Positions 18,334 to 26,793 of a stretch of DNA of 64,000 nucleotides are shown one piece after another. Numbering within the stretch: the stretch's first letter is position 1; every line of letters begins with the position of its first letter. The DNA lies in assembly GCA_002412425.1 (NCBI GenBank), contig DHVB01000021.1, forward strand, positions 72,007 through 136,006, written 5' to 3'. A program made the position numbers and the translations under genes. The notes under the pieces were generated by a model. That model was not told the origin of the DNA. It saw only the letters and a list, made by a program, of their open reading frames with translations, and did no database searches. The DNA is from Bacteroidales bacterium UBA5219 (lineage in GTDB: Bacteria; Bacteroidota; Bacteroidia; Bacteroidales; ML635J-15).

Positions 18334-19353
18334 TTAAAATGCAGATGTAAATTGGTTTAAAAATCTAATATCGTTTTCAAAAAATAATCTTAAATCTTTT
18401 ATTTCATATTTTAGCATTGAAATTCTTTCTATTCCCATTCCAAAAGCATAGCCCGACCATATTTTTGGGTCAATTCCAGTTGCCTCTAAAACATTTGTGT
18501 CAACCATTCCGCAACCTAAAATTTCTAACCAGCCAGTATTTTTGCAAACATTGCAACCTTTTCCTCCGCAAAGGCTACAGCTCACATCGACTTCTGCTGA
18601 TGGTTCTGTAAATGGAAAATATGATGGACGCAATCTAATTTTTGTGTGTTTACCAAACATTTCTTTAGCAAAAATTTCTAAGGTATATTTAAGGTCTGCA
18701 AACGAAACATTTGTATCAATACATAGTCCTTCAACTTGATGAAACAAACAATGAGCGCGTGCAGAAATAGCTTCGTTTCTGTAAACTCTACCCGGCGACA
18801 AAGTACGAATTGGTGGTTTTTGTTCTAACATTTCGTGAACTTGAACCGATGAGGTATGAGTACGAAGAAGAACATTCATATCGTTAGAAATGAAAAATGT
18901 GTCTTGCATGTCGCGTGCAGGGTGATTTTCTGGGAAATTTAGTAAAGCAAAATTATGATTATCATCTTCAATTTCTGGTCCGTCTGAAATAGAAAAACCT
19001 AATTTTGTAAAAATTTCAACAATTTCGTTATGAACCACAGATAGGGGATGTCTTGCACCAAGTTTCAAGGGGTCGCCAGGACGACTTAAATCAATGTCAA
19101 TTTTGCCCGAATTGTCAACAATAAATTGCTCTTTCAGTTGATTTAACTTTTCAGTCGCAGTTTGTTTTAAAATATTAATTTTTACTCCAACTTCTTTCTT
19201 TTGTTCTACTGGCACGTTTCTGAAATCATCGAATAGAGTAGAAATTTTTCCTTTTTTTGACAAATATGTTAATCTAAAGCTTTCAATTTCTTCTATACTT
19301 TTTGGCTTAAAAGCTTCAACTTCTGAAAGTATTTGGTTTATTTTATCAATCAT
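18334..19353 (-). CDS. pheS: Phenylalanyl-tRNA synthetase alpha subunit
   Basis: PheS carries the class II aminoacylation site of the (alpha-beta)2 enzyme. An N-terminal coiled coil (about 1-85) binds tRNA, then come the motif 2 region RVYRNEAISARAH and motif 3 GFGMGIERISMLKY. A cysteine-rich insert CSLCGGKGCNVC, common in bacterial PheS, precedes WLEILGCGMV. The open frame extends seven codons upstream, but the start MIDKINQ at 19353 gives 339 residues, the usual Bacteroidota length. PheT is not in this window, in line with separately encoded pheT in this phylum. Confidence 0.95.
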   Translation of the reverse strand: MIDKINQILSEVEAFKPKSIEEIESFRLTYLSKKGKISTLFDDFRNVPVEQKKEVGVKINILKQTATEKLNQLKEQFIVDNSGKIDIDLSRPGDPLKLGARHPLSVVHNEIVEIFTKLGFSISDGPEIEDDNHNFALLNFPENHPARDMQDTFFISNDMNVLLRTHTSSVQVHEMLEQKPPIRTLSPGRVYRNEAISARAHCLFHQVEGLCIDTNVSFADLKYTLEIFAKEMFGKHTKIRLRPSYFPFTEPSAEVDVSCSLCGGKGCNVCKNTGWLEILGCGMVDTNVLEATGIDPKIWSGYAFGMGIERISMLKYEIKDLRLFFENDIRFLNQFTSAF

Positions 19354-19401
19354 TTTTTTAAAATTAAAATGCAAATTTATAAATTTTCGAGACTAATATA
19401 A

Positions 19402-20706
19402 TTATTTATTTCTAAAAACTAGTACTATTGGAACTCCAGTAAAATTAAAGTTTTCTCTAAGTTTGTTTTCTAAATATCTTTTATATGGCTCTTTAATATA
19501 TTGAGGTAAGTTGGCAAAAAATGCAAATACTGGGGTAGGGGTTGGCAGTTGAGTTACATATTTAATTTTTATATACTTGCCTTTTACTGACGGTGGATTA
19601 TAATCTTCGATTGCTTGTAACATAACTTCGTTTAGTCTAGCAGTTGGAATGCGTTGAGTACGATTTTCGTAAACCGCCATTGCTGTTTCAATTACTTTGT
19701 GAACTCTTTGTTTTGTTAAAGCAGAAATAAATAAAATTGGAATATCATTAAAAGGAGCAATTTTTTCCATTATAGATTTTTGATATTCTTTCAAAGTATT
19801 AGTTGTTTTATCAATTAAATCCCACTTATTAACTAAAATTACTATTCCTTTTTTATTTTTTCTAATTAAGTTTAAAATATTTTGGTCTTGAGCTTCGAAA
19901 CCTACGCTAGCATCTATCATTAAAAGGCAAACATCTGAATTTTCGATTGCTCTAATTGCTCGCATTACGGAATAAAACTCTAAATCTTGGTTTACTTTAG
20001 ATTTTTTTCTAACTCCTGCTGTGTCAACTAGCATAAAGTCAAATCCAAATTTAATATATCTTGTGTTTATAGCGTCACGTGTAGTTCCTGCAATATCTGT
20101 AACAATATTTCTTTCTTCGCCAACAAGCACATTTGTTAATGATGATTTTCCGACATTTGGACGACCAACTATTGTTATGCGAGGCAATTCTTCTTCTTCA
20201 GCATTTTTATCTTCGGGTAAAACTTTAACAATTTCATCTAAAAGATCGCCTGTACCTGAGCCATTAATTGCAGAAATAGAATAAATTTCGCCTAAACCTA
20301 AGTTGTAAAACTCATAAGCGTCAAGTATTCTTTCGTGTATATCAACTTTATTTGCAGTTACAAATACAGGTTTTTCTGATTTTCTTAATAAATCTGCAAC
20401 AGAAGAATCTAAATCTGTAAGCCCAGCTAGCACGTCAACCATAAAAATTATTACATCAGCTTCTTCTATTGCAATAACAACTTGGCGAGCAATTTCTTTT
20501 TCAAAAATATCATCAGAATCTTTTACATATCCTCCAGTGTCTATCACCGAAAATGTTCTTCCATTCCATTCGCAATGTCCGTAAAGTCTATCTCTTGTAA
20601 CACCACTAACGTTATCAACAATAGCTTCACGTCTTTCGATAAGCCTATTGAAGAGAGTTGATTTTCCAACATTTGGACGACCTACAATTGCAACTATGTT
20701 TCCCAT
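19402..20706 (-). CDS. der: Ribosome-assembly GTPase Der (EngA)
   Basis: Der is a double GTPase needed for 50S subunit maturation. The 434-residue protein has two G domains: the first with GRPNVGKSTLF (8-18), DTGG and NKVD, and the second with GRPNVGKSSLTN (about 181-192), DTAGVRKKS and NKWD. A KH-like C-terminal domain follows (PTPTPVFAFFAN onward). All nucleotide-binding motifs are intact. It leads the minus-strand run with pheS, 48 bases upstream of the chosen pheS start. Confidence 0.97.
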   Translation of the reverse strand: MGNIVAIVGRPNVGKSTLFNRLIERREAIVDNVSGVTRDRLYGHCEWNGRTFSVIDTGGYVKDSDDIFEKEIARQVVIAIEEADVIIFMVDVLAGLTDLDSSVADLLRKSEKPVFVTANKVDIHERILDAYEFYNLGLGEIYSISAINGSGTGDLLDEIVKVLPEDKNAEEEELPRITIVGRPNVGKSSLTNVLVGEERNIVTDIAGTTRDAINTRYIKFGFDFMLVDTAGVRKKSKVNQDLEFYSVMRAIRAIENSDVCLLMIDASVGFEAQDQNILNLIRKNKKGIVILVNKWDLIDKTTNTLKEYQKSIMEKIAPFNDIPILFISALTKQRVHKVIETAMAVYENRTQRIPTARLNEVMLQAIEDYNPPSVKGKYIKIKYVTQLPTPTPVFAFFANLPQYIKEPYKRYLENKLRENFNFTGVPIVLVFRNK

Positions 20707-20723
20707 AATTCAAAATTTTCACA

Positions 20724-20731
20724 AAGATAAA
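20724..20731 (-). promoter_or_regulatory. -7 promoter element before der
   Basis: On the minus strand this reads TATCTTTG, an exact TAnnTTTG match, 17 bases before the der start. No convincing TTTG is present at -33. It probably drives der-pheS-hydrolase-fumC. Confidence 0.5.
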
Positions 20732-20824
20732 AAAATTAAAATTATTGCATTAGCTTTATTATCATTGTTTCAAAACTATTAAATATAAAAACCTTTAGAA
20801 ATTATGTTTTTAAGAAATTAATTT

Positions 20825-20832
20825 TAATTTTG
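20825..20832 (+). promoter_or_regulatory. -7 promoter element immediately before ispE
   Basis: TAATTTTG matches TAnnTTTG and ends only four bases before the ispE ATG. If used, the mRNA would be leaderless or nearly so. No -33 element is clear, so this may be chance in AT-rich DNA. Confidence 0.35.
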
Positions 20833-20836
20833 TAGA

Positions 20837-21640
20837 ATGATTAGTTTTCCAAATAGTAAAATTAATATTGGATTGAATATCGTTTCAAAGCGTGACGATG
20901 GCTACCACAATATAGAAACGGTGTTTTATCCAATTCCTTATAAAGATATTTTGGAAATTCTTCCATCTCAAAAGCTTGAAGTAATTAATTTAGGTAAAAA
21001 AATTGATTGCAAAATCGAAGACAATTTGTGTTATAAGGCTTATCAAATTTTAAATTCGGAATTTAATTTACCTCCTGTTAAAATTATTTTGTATAAAAAC
21101 GTTGTTTTTGGAAGTGGCTTAGGTTCAGGTTCTTCCGATGCTGCTCATACTTTAATTTCGTTAAACAAATTATTTGATTTGAATTTAGATGAAGAACAAT
21201 TACAATTTTACGCATCTAAATTAGGAGCTGACTGTGCATTTTTTATTAAAAATAAAGCTGTTTTTGCACAAGGTTTAGGTAATGTGTTTTCGGAAATTTC
21301 TTTGGATTTGAGTGGAAAACATTTGATGTTATGCTTACCAGATGTGCATGTAAGTACAGCTTTGGCTTACAAGAACTGTAAGCCGAATATGCCAAGTCAA
21401 AGTCTTAAATCTTTGATTAGTTTGCCATTAGAGCAATGGAAGAACAATATTAAAAATGATTTTGAAGAGAATTTGTTTGTTCAATTCCCAAATTTGCAAA
21501 AAATAAAACATGAACTTTATCAAAAAGGAGCTATTTATGCTCAAATGTCGGGTTCAGGTTCAGCAATTTTTGGAATTTTTGATAGCTTGCCAAACTTAAA
21601 TTTTAAAAATTGTGATGAAATAAAAACATTTATTTTATGA
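20837..21640 (+). CDS. ispE: 4-diphosphocytidyl-2-C-methyl-D-erythritol kinase
   Basis: IspE phosphorylates CDP-methylerythritol in the MEP isoprenoid pathway, three steps after Dxr (encoded at 3727). It is a GHMP kinase: N-terminal substrate segment SKINIGLNIVSKRDDGYHNIET, ATP-binding glycine loop GSGLGSGSSDAAH (about 94-106), and C-terminal MSGSGSAIFGIF. The length of 267 is typical of Bacteroidota IspE. It is the first gene in the plus-strand block after the divergent gap with der. Confidence 0.95.
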   Translation: MISFPNSKINIGLNIVSKRDDGYHNIETVFYPIPYKDILEILPSQKLEVINLGKKIDCKIEDNLCYKAYQILNSEFNLPPVKIILYKNVVFGSGLGSGSSDAAHTLISLNKLFDLNLDEEQLQFYASKLGADCAFFIKNKAVFAQGLGNVFSEISLDLSGKHLMLCLPDVHVSTALAYKNCKPNMPSQSLKSLISLPLEQWKNNIKNDFEENLFVQFPNLQKIKHELYQKGAIYAQMSGSGSAIFGIFDSLPNLNFKNCDEIKTFIL

Positions 21641-21738
21641 TAAAGTTGATAAATTTTTATATTTTTGAAGATTTAAGGATTGATTTATTGTAAGATGTTT
21701 AGGTAATAATTGAAATTAAGTTCTAAAATTTATTTATT

Positions 21739-23097
21739 ATGTCAAGTCAAAAAAGAGATGGTTTTACCAGTAAATTTGGAGTTATAGCTGCGGCGGCTGG
21801 TTCTGCAGTAGGTTTAGGAAACTTGTGGCGTTTCCCTTATATAACAGGTGAAAATGGCGGAGGTGCTTTTTTATTAGTTTATATTTTCTTTGTAGTTCTT
21901 ATCGGCATTCCTGTGATGATGTCGGAGTTTGTTATCGGTAGGCGTTCTGGTTCTAATGCAATTGGTGCGTTTCGTAAACTTGCTCCAGGAACAGCATGGT
22001 GGCTTGTGGGTTTAATGGGAATTATTGCAGCTTTTGTAATTTTGGCGTTTTATGGCACAGTTGCTGGTTGGACTTTAGAATATATTATTCAAGCTTTTCA
22101 AAATTCTTTTGTTGGCAAATCTCAAGCTGAGTTGAGCACTGATTTTAATAATTTTACAGCAAGCACTTTTCGTCCTCTATTTTGGCAAATAGTAGTTATG
22201 ATATTAACTGCAGCAATTGTTTTGCGTGGTGTGAGCAAGGGAATAGAAAAAGCAACTAAAATACTTATGCCTTTATTAATAGTTTTAATACTTGTTGTTT
22301 GTATAAGAAGTATAACTTTGCCAGGATCTTCAAAAGGTTTGGAGTTTTTATTTAAGCCCGATTTTAGTAAACTTACATTTAAAGCTGTTTTAATGGCTTT
22401 AGGACAAGCAGCTTTCTCACTAAGTATAGGAATGGGGGCTTTAATTACTTATGGTTCGTATGTTAGAAAAGACACGCCTTTGTTAAGTACTTCTATTAGT
22501 GTTGCCGTAGCAGACACTGTGATTGCTATTTTATGTGGTATTATGGTTTTTCCAGCTTTGTTTGCTTTAGGTGGAGAAAGTACTGGAGGACCTGGTTTAG
22601 TGTTTGTTACTTTGCCAGGAGTTTTTCAATCTATGCCAGGTGGTTATATTTTTGGAATTTTATTTTTTATTTTAGTATTTTTAGCTGCCATAACTAGCAC
22701 AATTTCTCTTTTAGAAGTTGTTGTTGCATATTTTAAAGAAGATTTAAGAATTTCTAGATTTAAGGCAACAGTACTTGCAACTGTCGCTATAACTGTTTTA
22801 GGAGTATTTTGTACTTTATCATTTGGAAAATTATCGCATATCAAGTTGTTTGATAAAACTATCTTTGGTTTAGCAGATTATGTGTCAGCAAATATTTTAT
22901 TGACATTTGGAGCTTTATTTATAGTTATTTTTACAGGTTGGTATCTAGGAAAATCTAAATTTATTGAAGAAGTCAAATTAGGTTGTAAAGTTAATCCTAT
23001 TGTTTTAAATGTAATTGTTTTTATAATTAAGTGGATAGCACCTGTTGCTATAGGAGCCATCGCTATAGGAACGTTTTTTATTGAAGGATTAATGTAA
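21739..23097 (+). CDS. Neurotransmitter:sodium symporter (SNF) family transporter
   Basis: This LeuT-fold inner-membrane protein couples Na+ entry to import of an amino acid or related amine. The first helix carries the hallmark unwound segment GSAVGLGNLWRFPYITGENGGGAFL (within residues 17-41, includes Na+ and substrate contacts), and about eleven to twelve hydrophobic segments follow across 452 residues. Later helices keep SLSIGMGALITYGSY. The substrate is not predictable. Five bases separate it from the second symporter, suggesting one transcript. Confidence 0.93.
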   Translation: MSSQKRDGFTSKFGVIAAAAGSAVGLGNLWRFPYITGENGGGAFLLVYIFFVVLIGIPVMMSEFVIGRRSGSNAIGAFRKLAPGTAWWLVGLMGIIAAFVILAFYGTVAGWTLEYIIQAFQNSFVGKSQAELSTDFNNFTASTFRPLFWQIVVMILTAAIVLRGVSKGIEKATKILMPLLIVLILVVCIRSITLPGSSKGLEFLFKPDFSKLTFKAVLMALGQAAFSLSIGMGALITYGSYVRKDTPLLSTSISVAVADTVIAILCGIMVFPALFALGGESTGGPGLVFVTLPGVFQSMPGGYIFGILFFILVFLAAITSTISLLEVVVAYFKEDLRISRFKATVLATVAITVLGVFCTLSFGKLSHIKLFDKTIFGLADYVSANILLTFGALFIVIFTGWYLGKSKFIEEVKLGCKVNPIVLNVIVFIIKWIAPVAIGAIAIGTFFIEGLM

Positions 23098-23102
23098 GTC
23101 TT

Positions 23103-24488
23103 ATGGATTTTGTAAATTCAATTTTAGAAGCTTATAATGAATATGTTGGCAGTTATGCTATTTTATTAGTATTAATTCCAACAGGTTTGTTTTTTACTTT
23201 TTATTTGAGGTTTTTACAAGTTTCTAAATTTGGACATGCTCTTAAAATTGTAGCAGGTAAATATTCAACTAAAAAAACTAAAGGTGATGTTTCTTCTTTT
23301 AAAGCTTTAACCACGGCTTTATCTGCGACAGTAGGTACTGGCAATATTGTAGGAGTAGCTTTAGCAATTCATTGGGGAGGACCAGGGGCTGTATTTTGGC
23401 TTTGGGTAGTCGGTTTTCTTGGAATGATGATAAAATTAGTAGAATGTACTTTGGCGCAAAAATATAGAATAACTAATGCTGATGGATCTGTTTCTGGCGG
23501 ACCAATGTATTATATGGAATATGGACTTAAAGATAAGTTGGGAAAATATGCAAAGTATCTTGCTTTGATTTTTGCTTTTGCTGCTGTTTTATGTTCTTTT
23601 GGGACTGGAAATTTAGCTCAAGCTCATTCTATTGCCGACTCTATGCATTCAAGTTATAATATTCCAGAATATGTAACAGGAATTATTATAGTTCTTTTAG
23701 TTCTACTAATAATTGTAGGTGGTTTAAAAAGAATAGCAGATGTAACCGTTAGACTAGTACCAATAATGGCTGTGTTTTACTTTGTGTCTTCAATTATTGT
23801 TCTTATAGTTTTTTATAAATCTCTTCCAGGTGCTTTTAAAATGATTGTAACAGATGCTTTCACAGGGACTGCTGCTACTGGTGGATTTGCCGGAGCCGTT
23901 TTTATCAAAACTATAACAATGGGGGTTAAGCGAGGTTTATTTTCAAATGAAGCAGGTCAAGGGTCTGCACCTATGGCACACGCTGCTGCCAAAACAGAAC
24001 ATCCTGTGCAAGAAGGTTTAGTAGCTTCGTTAGAACCATTAGTTGATACTATAATTATTTGTTCATTAACAGCGTTAGTAATTGTTGTAACTGGAGCATG
24101 GACGGCAAATGATTCTGAAGGTGTGAATATGACAATATTAGGTTTCGAAAGGGGATTTGGCAAGATAGGATTAGGTTGGCTTGCAAAACATATTGTAACT
24201 GTAGGATTGTTTTTATTTGCTTTTTCAACTATAATTGCATGGGCTTATTATGGCTCAAGAGCAATTCAATACTTGTGGGGCGACAAAGCAATTAAACCTT
24301 ATTATTACGTTTTCAGTATAATTGTGTTTTTTGGTTGTATATGGGGAATTGATTTGGTGTGGAATTTTGTTGACACAGTAATTTCATTTATGACAATTCC
24401 TAATTTAATAGCTATATTGCTTCTAGCTCCTGTTATGAAAAAAGAAGTTAAAACTTATTTTGAGTATATTAAAAACTTTAAAAAGTGA
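23103..24488 (+). CDS. Alanine/glycine:cation symporter (AGCS) family protein
   Basis: AGCS proteins import alanine or glycine with Na+. The family signature stands out: ALSATVGTGNIVGVALAI with GGPGAVFWLW just after it, then GGPMYYMEYG, and FSNEAGQGSAPMAHAAAKT about halfway. The 461 residues form around eleven transmembrane segments. It lies directly after the SNF transporter and shares a four-base stop/start overlap (GTGA) with the next gene. Together with its neighbour it suggests reliance on sodium-driven amino-acid uptake. Confidence 0.95.
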   Translation: MDFVNSILEAYNEYVGSYAILLVLIPTGLFFTFYLRFLQVSKFGHALKIVAGKYSTKKTKGDVSSFKALTTALSATVGTGNIVGVALAIHWGGPGAVFWLWVVGFLGMMIKLVECTLAQKYRITNADGSVSGGPMYYMEYGLKDKLGKYAKYLALIFAFAAVLCSFGTGNLAQAHSIADSMHSSYNIPEYVTGIIIVLLVLLIIVGGLKRIADVTVRLVPIMAVFYFVSSIIVLIVFYKSLPGAFKMIVTDAFTGTAATGGFAGAVFIKTITMGVKRGLFSNEAGQGSAPMAHAAAKTEHPVQEGLVASLEPLVDTIIICSLTALVIVVTGAWTANDSEGVNMTILGFERGFGKIGLGWLAKHIVTVGLFLFAFSTIIAWAYYGSRAIQYLWGDKAIKPYYYVFSIIVFFGCIWGIDLVWNFVDTVISFMTIPNLIAILLLAPVMKKEVKTYFEYIKNFKK

Positions 24489-25600
24489 AGTCTTTTTGGT
24501 CAAAATTTGTAAAAGAATATTTTAATTTCTCAAAACGAGAAACTAATGGAATTTTGTTTTTAACTATTATTATGGTTATAATCATTGGATTACGCGTATA
24601 TTTTAATAATTATGCAAAACCAAAAAAACTCGATTTTACTGAATATGAAAATGAAATTGATGATTTTTTAGCTTATTCTTTACCAGATTTAGAAAATGGA
24701 GAAAGATTTGATTTTGACCCAAATATTGTTTCCAGAGAAGAGCTTCTTTTTATGGGTTTATCTCGAAAAACCGTTGATGGAATAATATCATATCAAGAAA
24801 GAGGTTATAAGTTTTGGAAAGCTGAAGATTTGAAAAAAGTTTATAGCATTACAAACGATGAATATGAAGCAATTAAAGATTATGTGAAAATCGAATCAAA
24901 ATCACATAATTATAAAAACTCTTACAAAAATTATTATAAAAAATTTGATAAGCCTTCTGAAATTAGATTATTTAATTTTGACCCAAATACTTCAAGTTAT
25001 GATGAGTTAAAAACCCTAGGATTTTCAAATTTTCAAGCAAATAATATTATTAATTATCGTAATAAAGGAGGAAAGTTCTATACTGCCGAAGATTTACTAA
25101 AATTGTATTCTATCGATAGTGTTTGTTTTCAAAGAGTAGAAGCCTATGTTAAAATTGATGATAACCTTAAAGAAGATTTAGTTAAATCTGATAATAATTA
25201 TATTAAAATTTTTATTAATTCTGCTGATGTTCTTGAATTTCAAAAATTAAAGGGAATAGGTGAGGTGTTTTCAAAACGTATAGTAAACTATAGAGAGAAA
25301 TTAGGAGGTTTTATTTCTAAAGAACAAATTAGAGAGGTTTATGGAATCTCAAATGAACTTTATCAAAGCATCGAATCTCAATTAGTTTTAGATGAAAGTG
25401 AGATAAGGAAAATAAATATTAACAAAGCTGATTATGCTGAGTTAATTTCACATCCATATATTGACAAGGAAATTACTTTACTAATTTTGAATTATCGAGA
25501 ATTTAAAGGAGAAATTAACAGTTACGATGAATTACTTTCGCAAAAGGCATTGACAAAAAATTCTTTAGAGAAAATTAAACCTTACATAAGTTTAAAATAA
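24485..25600 (+). CDS. Membrane-anchored protein with four helix-hairpin-helix repeats
   Basis: The GTG start at 24485 overlaps the AGCS stop by four bases. The 371-residue product has one transmembrane segment (about 20-37) and then four tandem units of roughly 60-70 residues of the ComEA-like helix-hairpin-helix type: FDPNIVSREELLFMGLSRKT, FDPNTSSYDELKTLGFSNFQ, INSADVLEFQKLKGIGEVFS and ININKADYAELISHPYIDKE mark their starts. Single ComEA repeats bind DNA at the cell surface in natural transformation. Four repeats behind a membrane anchor suggest DNA binding outside the inner membrane, but the third repeat alone has the classic GIG hairpin, so binding strength is unclear. A terminator follows directly. 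Confidence 0.85.
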   Translation: MKSFWSKFVKEYFNFSKRETNGILFLTIIMVIIIGLRVYFNNYAKPKKLDFTEYENEIDDFLAYSLPDLENGERFDFDPNIVSREELLFMGLSRKTVDGIISYQERGYKFWKAEDLKKVYSITNDEYEAIKDYVKIESKSHNYKNSYKNYYKKFDKPSEIRLFNFDPNTSSYDELKTLGFSNFQANNIINYRNKGGKFYTAEDLLKLYSIDSVCFQRVEAYVKIDDNLKEDLVKSDNNYIKIFINSADVLEFQKLKGIGEVFSKRIVNYREKLGGFISKEQIREVYGISNELYQSIESQLVLDESEIRKININKADYAELISHPYIDKEITLLILNYREFKGEINSYDELLSQKALTKNSLEKIKPYISLK

Positions 25601-25627
25601 AAAAAACCGACAAAAGTCGGTTTTTTT
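25601..25627. terminator. Bidirectional rho-independent terminator
   Basis: The stem AAAAAACCGAC with GTCGGTTTTTTT flanks a four-base AAAA loop. An A-tract on one side and a T-tract on the other let it serve both the helix-hairpin-helix gene (+) and the convergent PorV-family gene (-). Confidence 0.85.
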
Positions 25628-25649
25628 ATCATTTATATTTATTAAATTT

Positions 25650-26765
25650 TTACAAACTTACTCTAGCTCCAAAAGTATGAACACCTTGGAAAGGATTTGT
25701 AAATCTGTAAGAGTAATCAATAGCAAGTACAGATTTATTTTCTTTATTTATTGGAACTTGTAGTGTTAAACCAGCAGTTGGACCAGTAAATACAGTAGCT
25801 CTGTTTTCAGGATTAGGATCTAGCATTCCTTTTTGATACATGTAACCACCTCTAAGGAAGAATAAATCTTTAAATCCATATTCTAAACCAGCATGGAATT
25901 GGTCTTTTTCATATGAGTTTGCAGTAAAGTTTGCTGCAATAACTAAGTTGTGGTCTGATTTAACTGTATTGTCAAATTCATCAACTTTTGCTGCTAATCT
26001 TATTGAATAAGAGAATCCAATTTTAATTAATGCTGGTAATTCAAACTCTTGACTTCTATTTTCAACAGTCATATTTGTACCATTTTGAGAAAATCCCATA
26101 AAACTCATACCGTCTCCGGTAAATTTCATTGTACTTCCCACATTTTTCATGGTAATACCAAATTTAAGATTATCTCTATTTCTGTTTCTAGCTTTATCTC
26201 TACCAAAGCCGGTAACATATTGTATTCCTGCGTCAATTGCAAAGCCAGAGGCGTTTAAGTTAAAAATACTTTCGTTGAGCAATTTTACTGTAACACCACC
26301 ATATATACTGTTAGAGAACTCGCGAGCATATGATAATCCTATTGTTGTATAAGTTGGGGAATAAGTACCAACACCACCTTCTGGAAGTGCATCTGTGGTT
26401 ATTTCAATATCACCCCAATTTATGTTCATTACACTCAGACCAATAACACCAGTTTCTCCTACTTTCGTAGCAAAACCACCATTATTAATTACTACACCCG
26501 AACCCACTAACCATTGTGTATTAGTGAAAACTAATTCTGTTCTACGAGTCATAGCTAGACCTGCTATATTTTGGTACATTGCTTCAACGCCTGTAACACA
26601 AGCTACGTTAGCGTCTCCCCAACCAGAACTACGCGCCCATGGATTTATTTGTAATTCCGAAGCTCCGTTAGATGCTGCACGTTGTTCGTTTCCTGCATAT
26701 ACAGCAGTATTTAAAAAACCTGCTACTAAAATTGTCAGAACTGATATTAAATATATATTTTTCAT
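25650..26765 (-). CDS. PorV/PorQ-family outer-membrane beta-barrel protein
   Basis: The 371-residue protein has a signal peptide (1-24, cleaving after VYAG or near it), then the family opening: LQINPWARSSGWGDANVA followed by MYQNIAGLAM, typical of the FadL-like PorV/PorQ group. Alternating hydrophobic strands continue to a C-terminal HTFGARVSL, a normal barrel end. PorV shuttles T9SS substrates from the SprA translocon to the attachment complex; PorQ works with PorZ. Which paralogue this is cannot be said. It is last in a three-gene unit after a giant T9SS-type cargo and a TonB-dependent receptor. Confidence 0.82.
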   Translation of the reverse strand: MKNIYLISVLTILVAGFLNTAVYAGNEQRAASNGASELQINPWARSSGWGDANVACVTGVEAMYQNIAGLAMTRRTELVFTNTQWLVGSGVVINNGGFATKVGETGVIGLSVMNINWGDIEITTDALPEGGVGTYSPTYTTIGLSYAREFSNSIYGGVTVKLLNESIFNLNASGFAIDAGIQYVTGFGRDKARNRNRDNLKFGITMKNVGSTMKFTGDGMSFMGFSQNGTNMTVENRSQEFELPALIKIGFSYSIRLAAKVDEFDNTVKSDHNLVIAANFTANSYEKDQFHAGLEYGFKDLFFLRGGYMYQKGMLDPNPENRATVFTGPTAGLTLQVPINKENKSVLAIDYSYRFTNPFQGVHTFGARVSL

Positions 26766-26793
26766 ATTACTTTATTTATTATATTTTAATATT

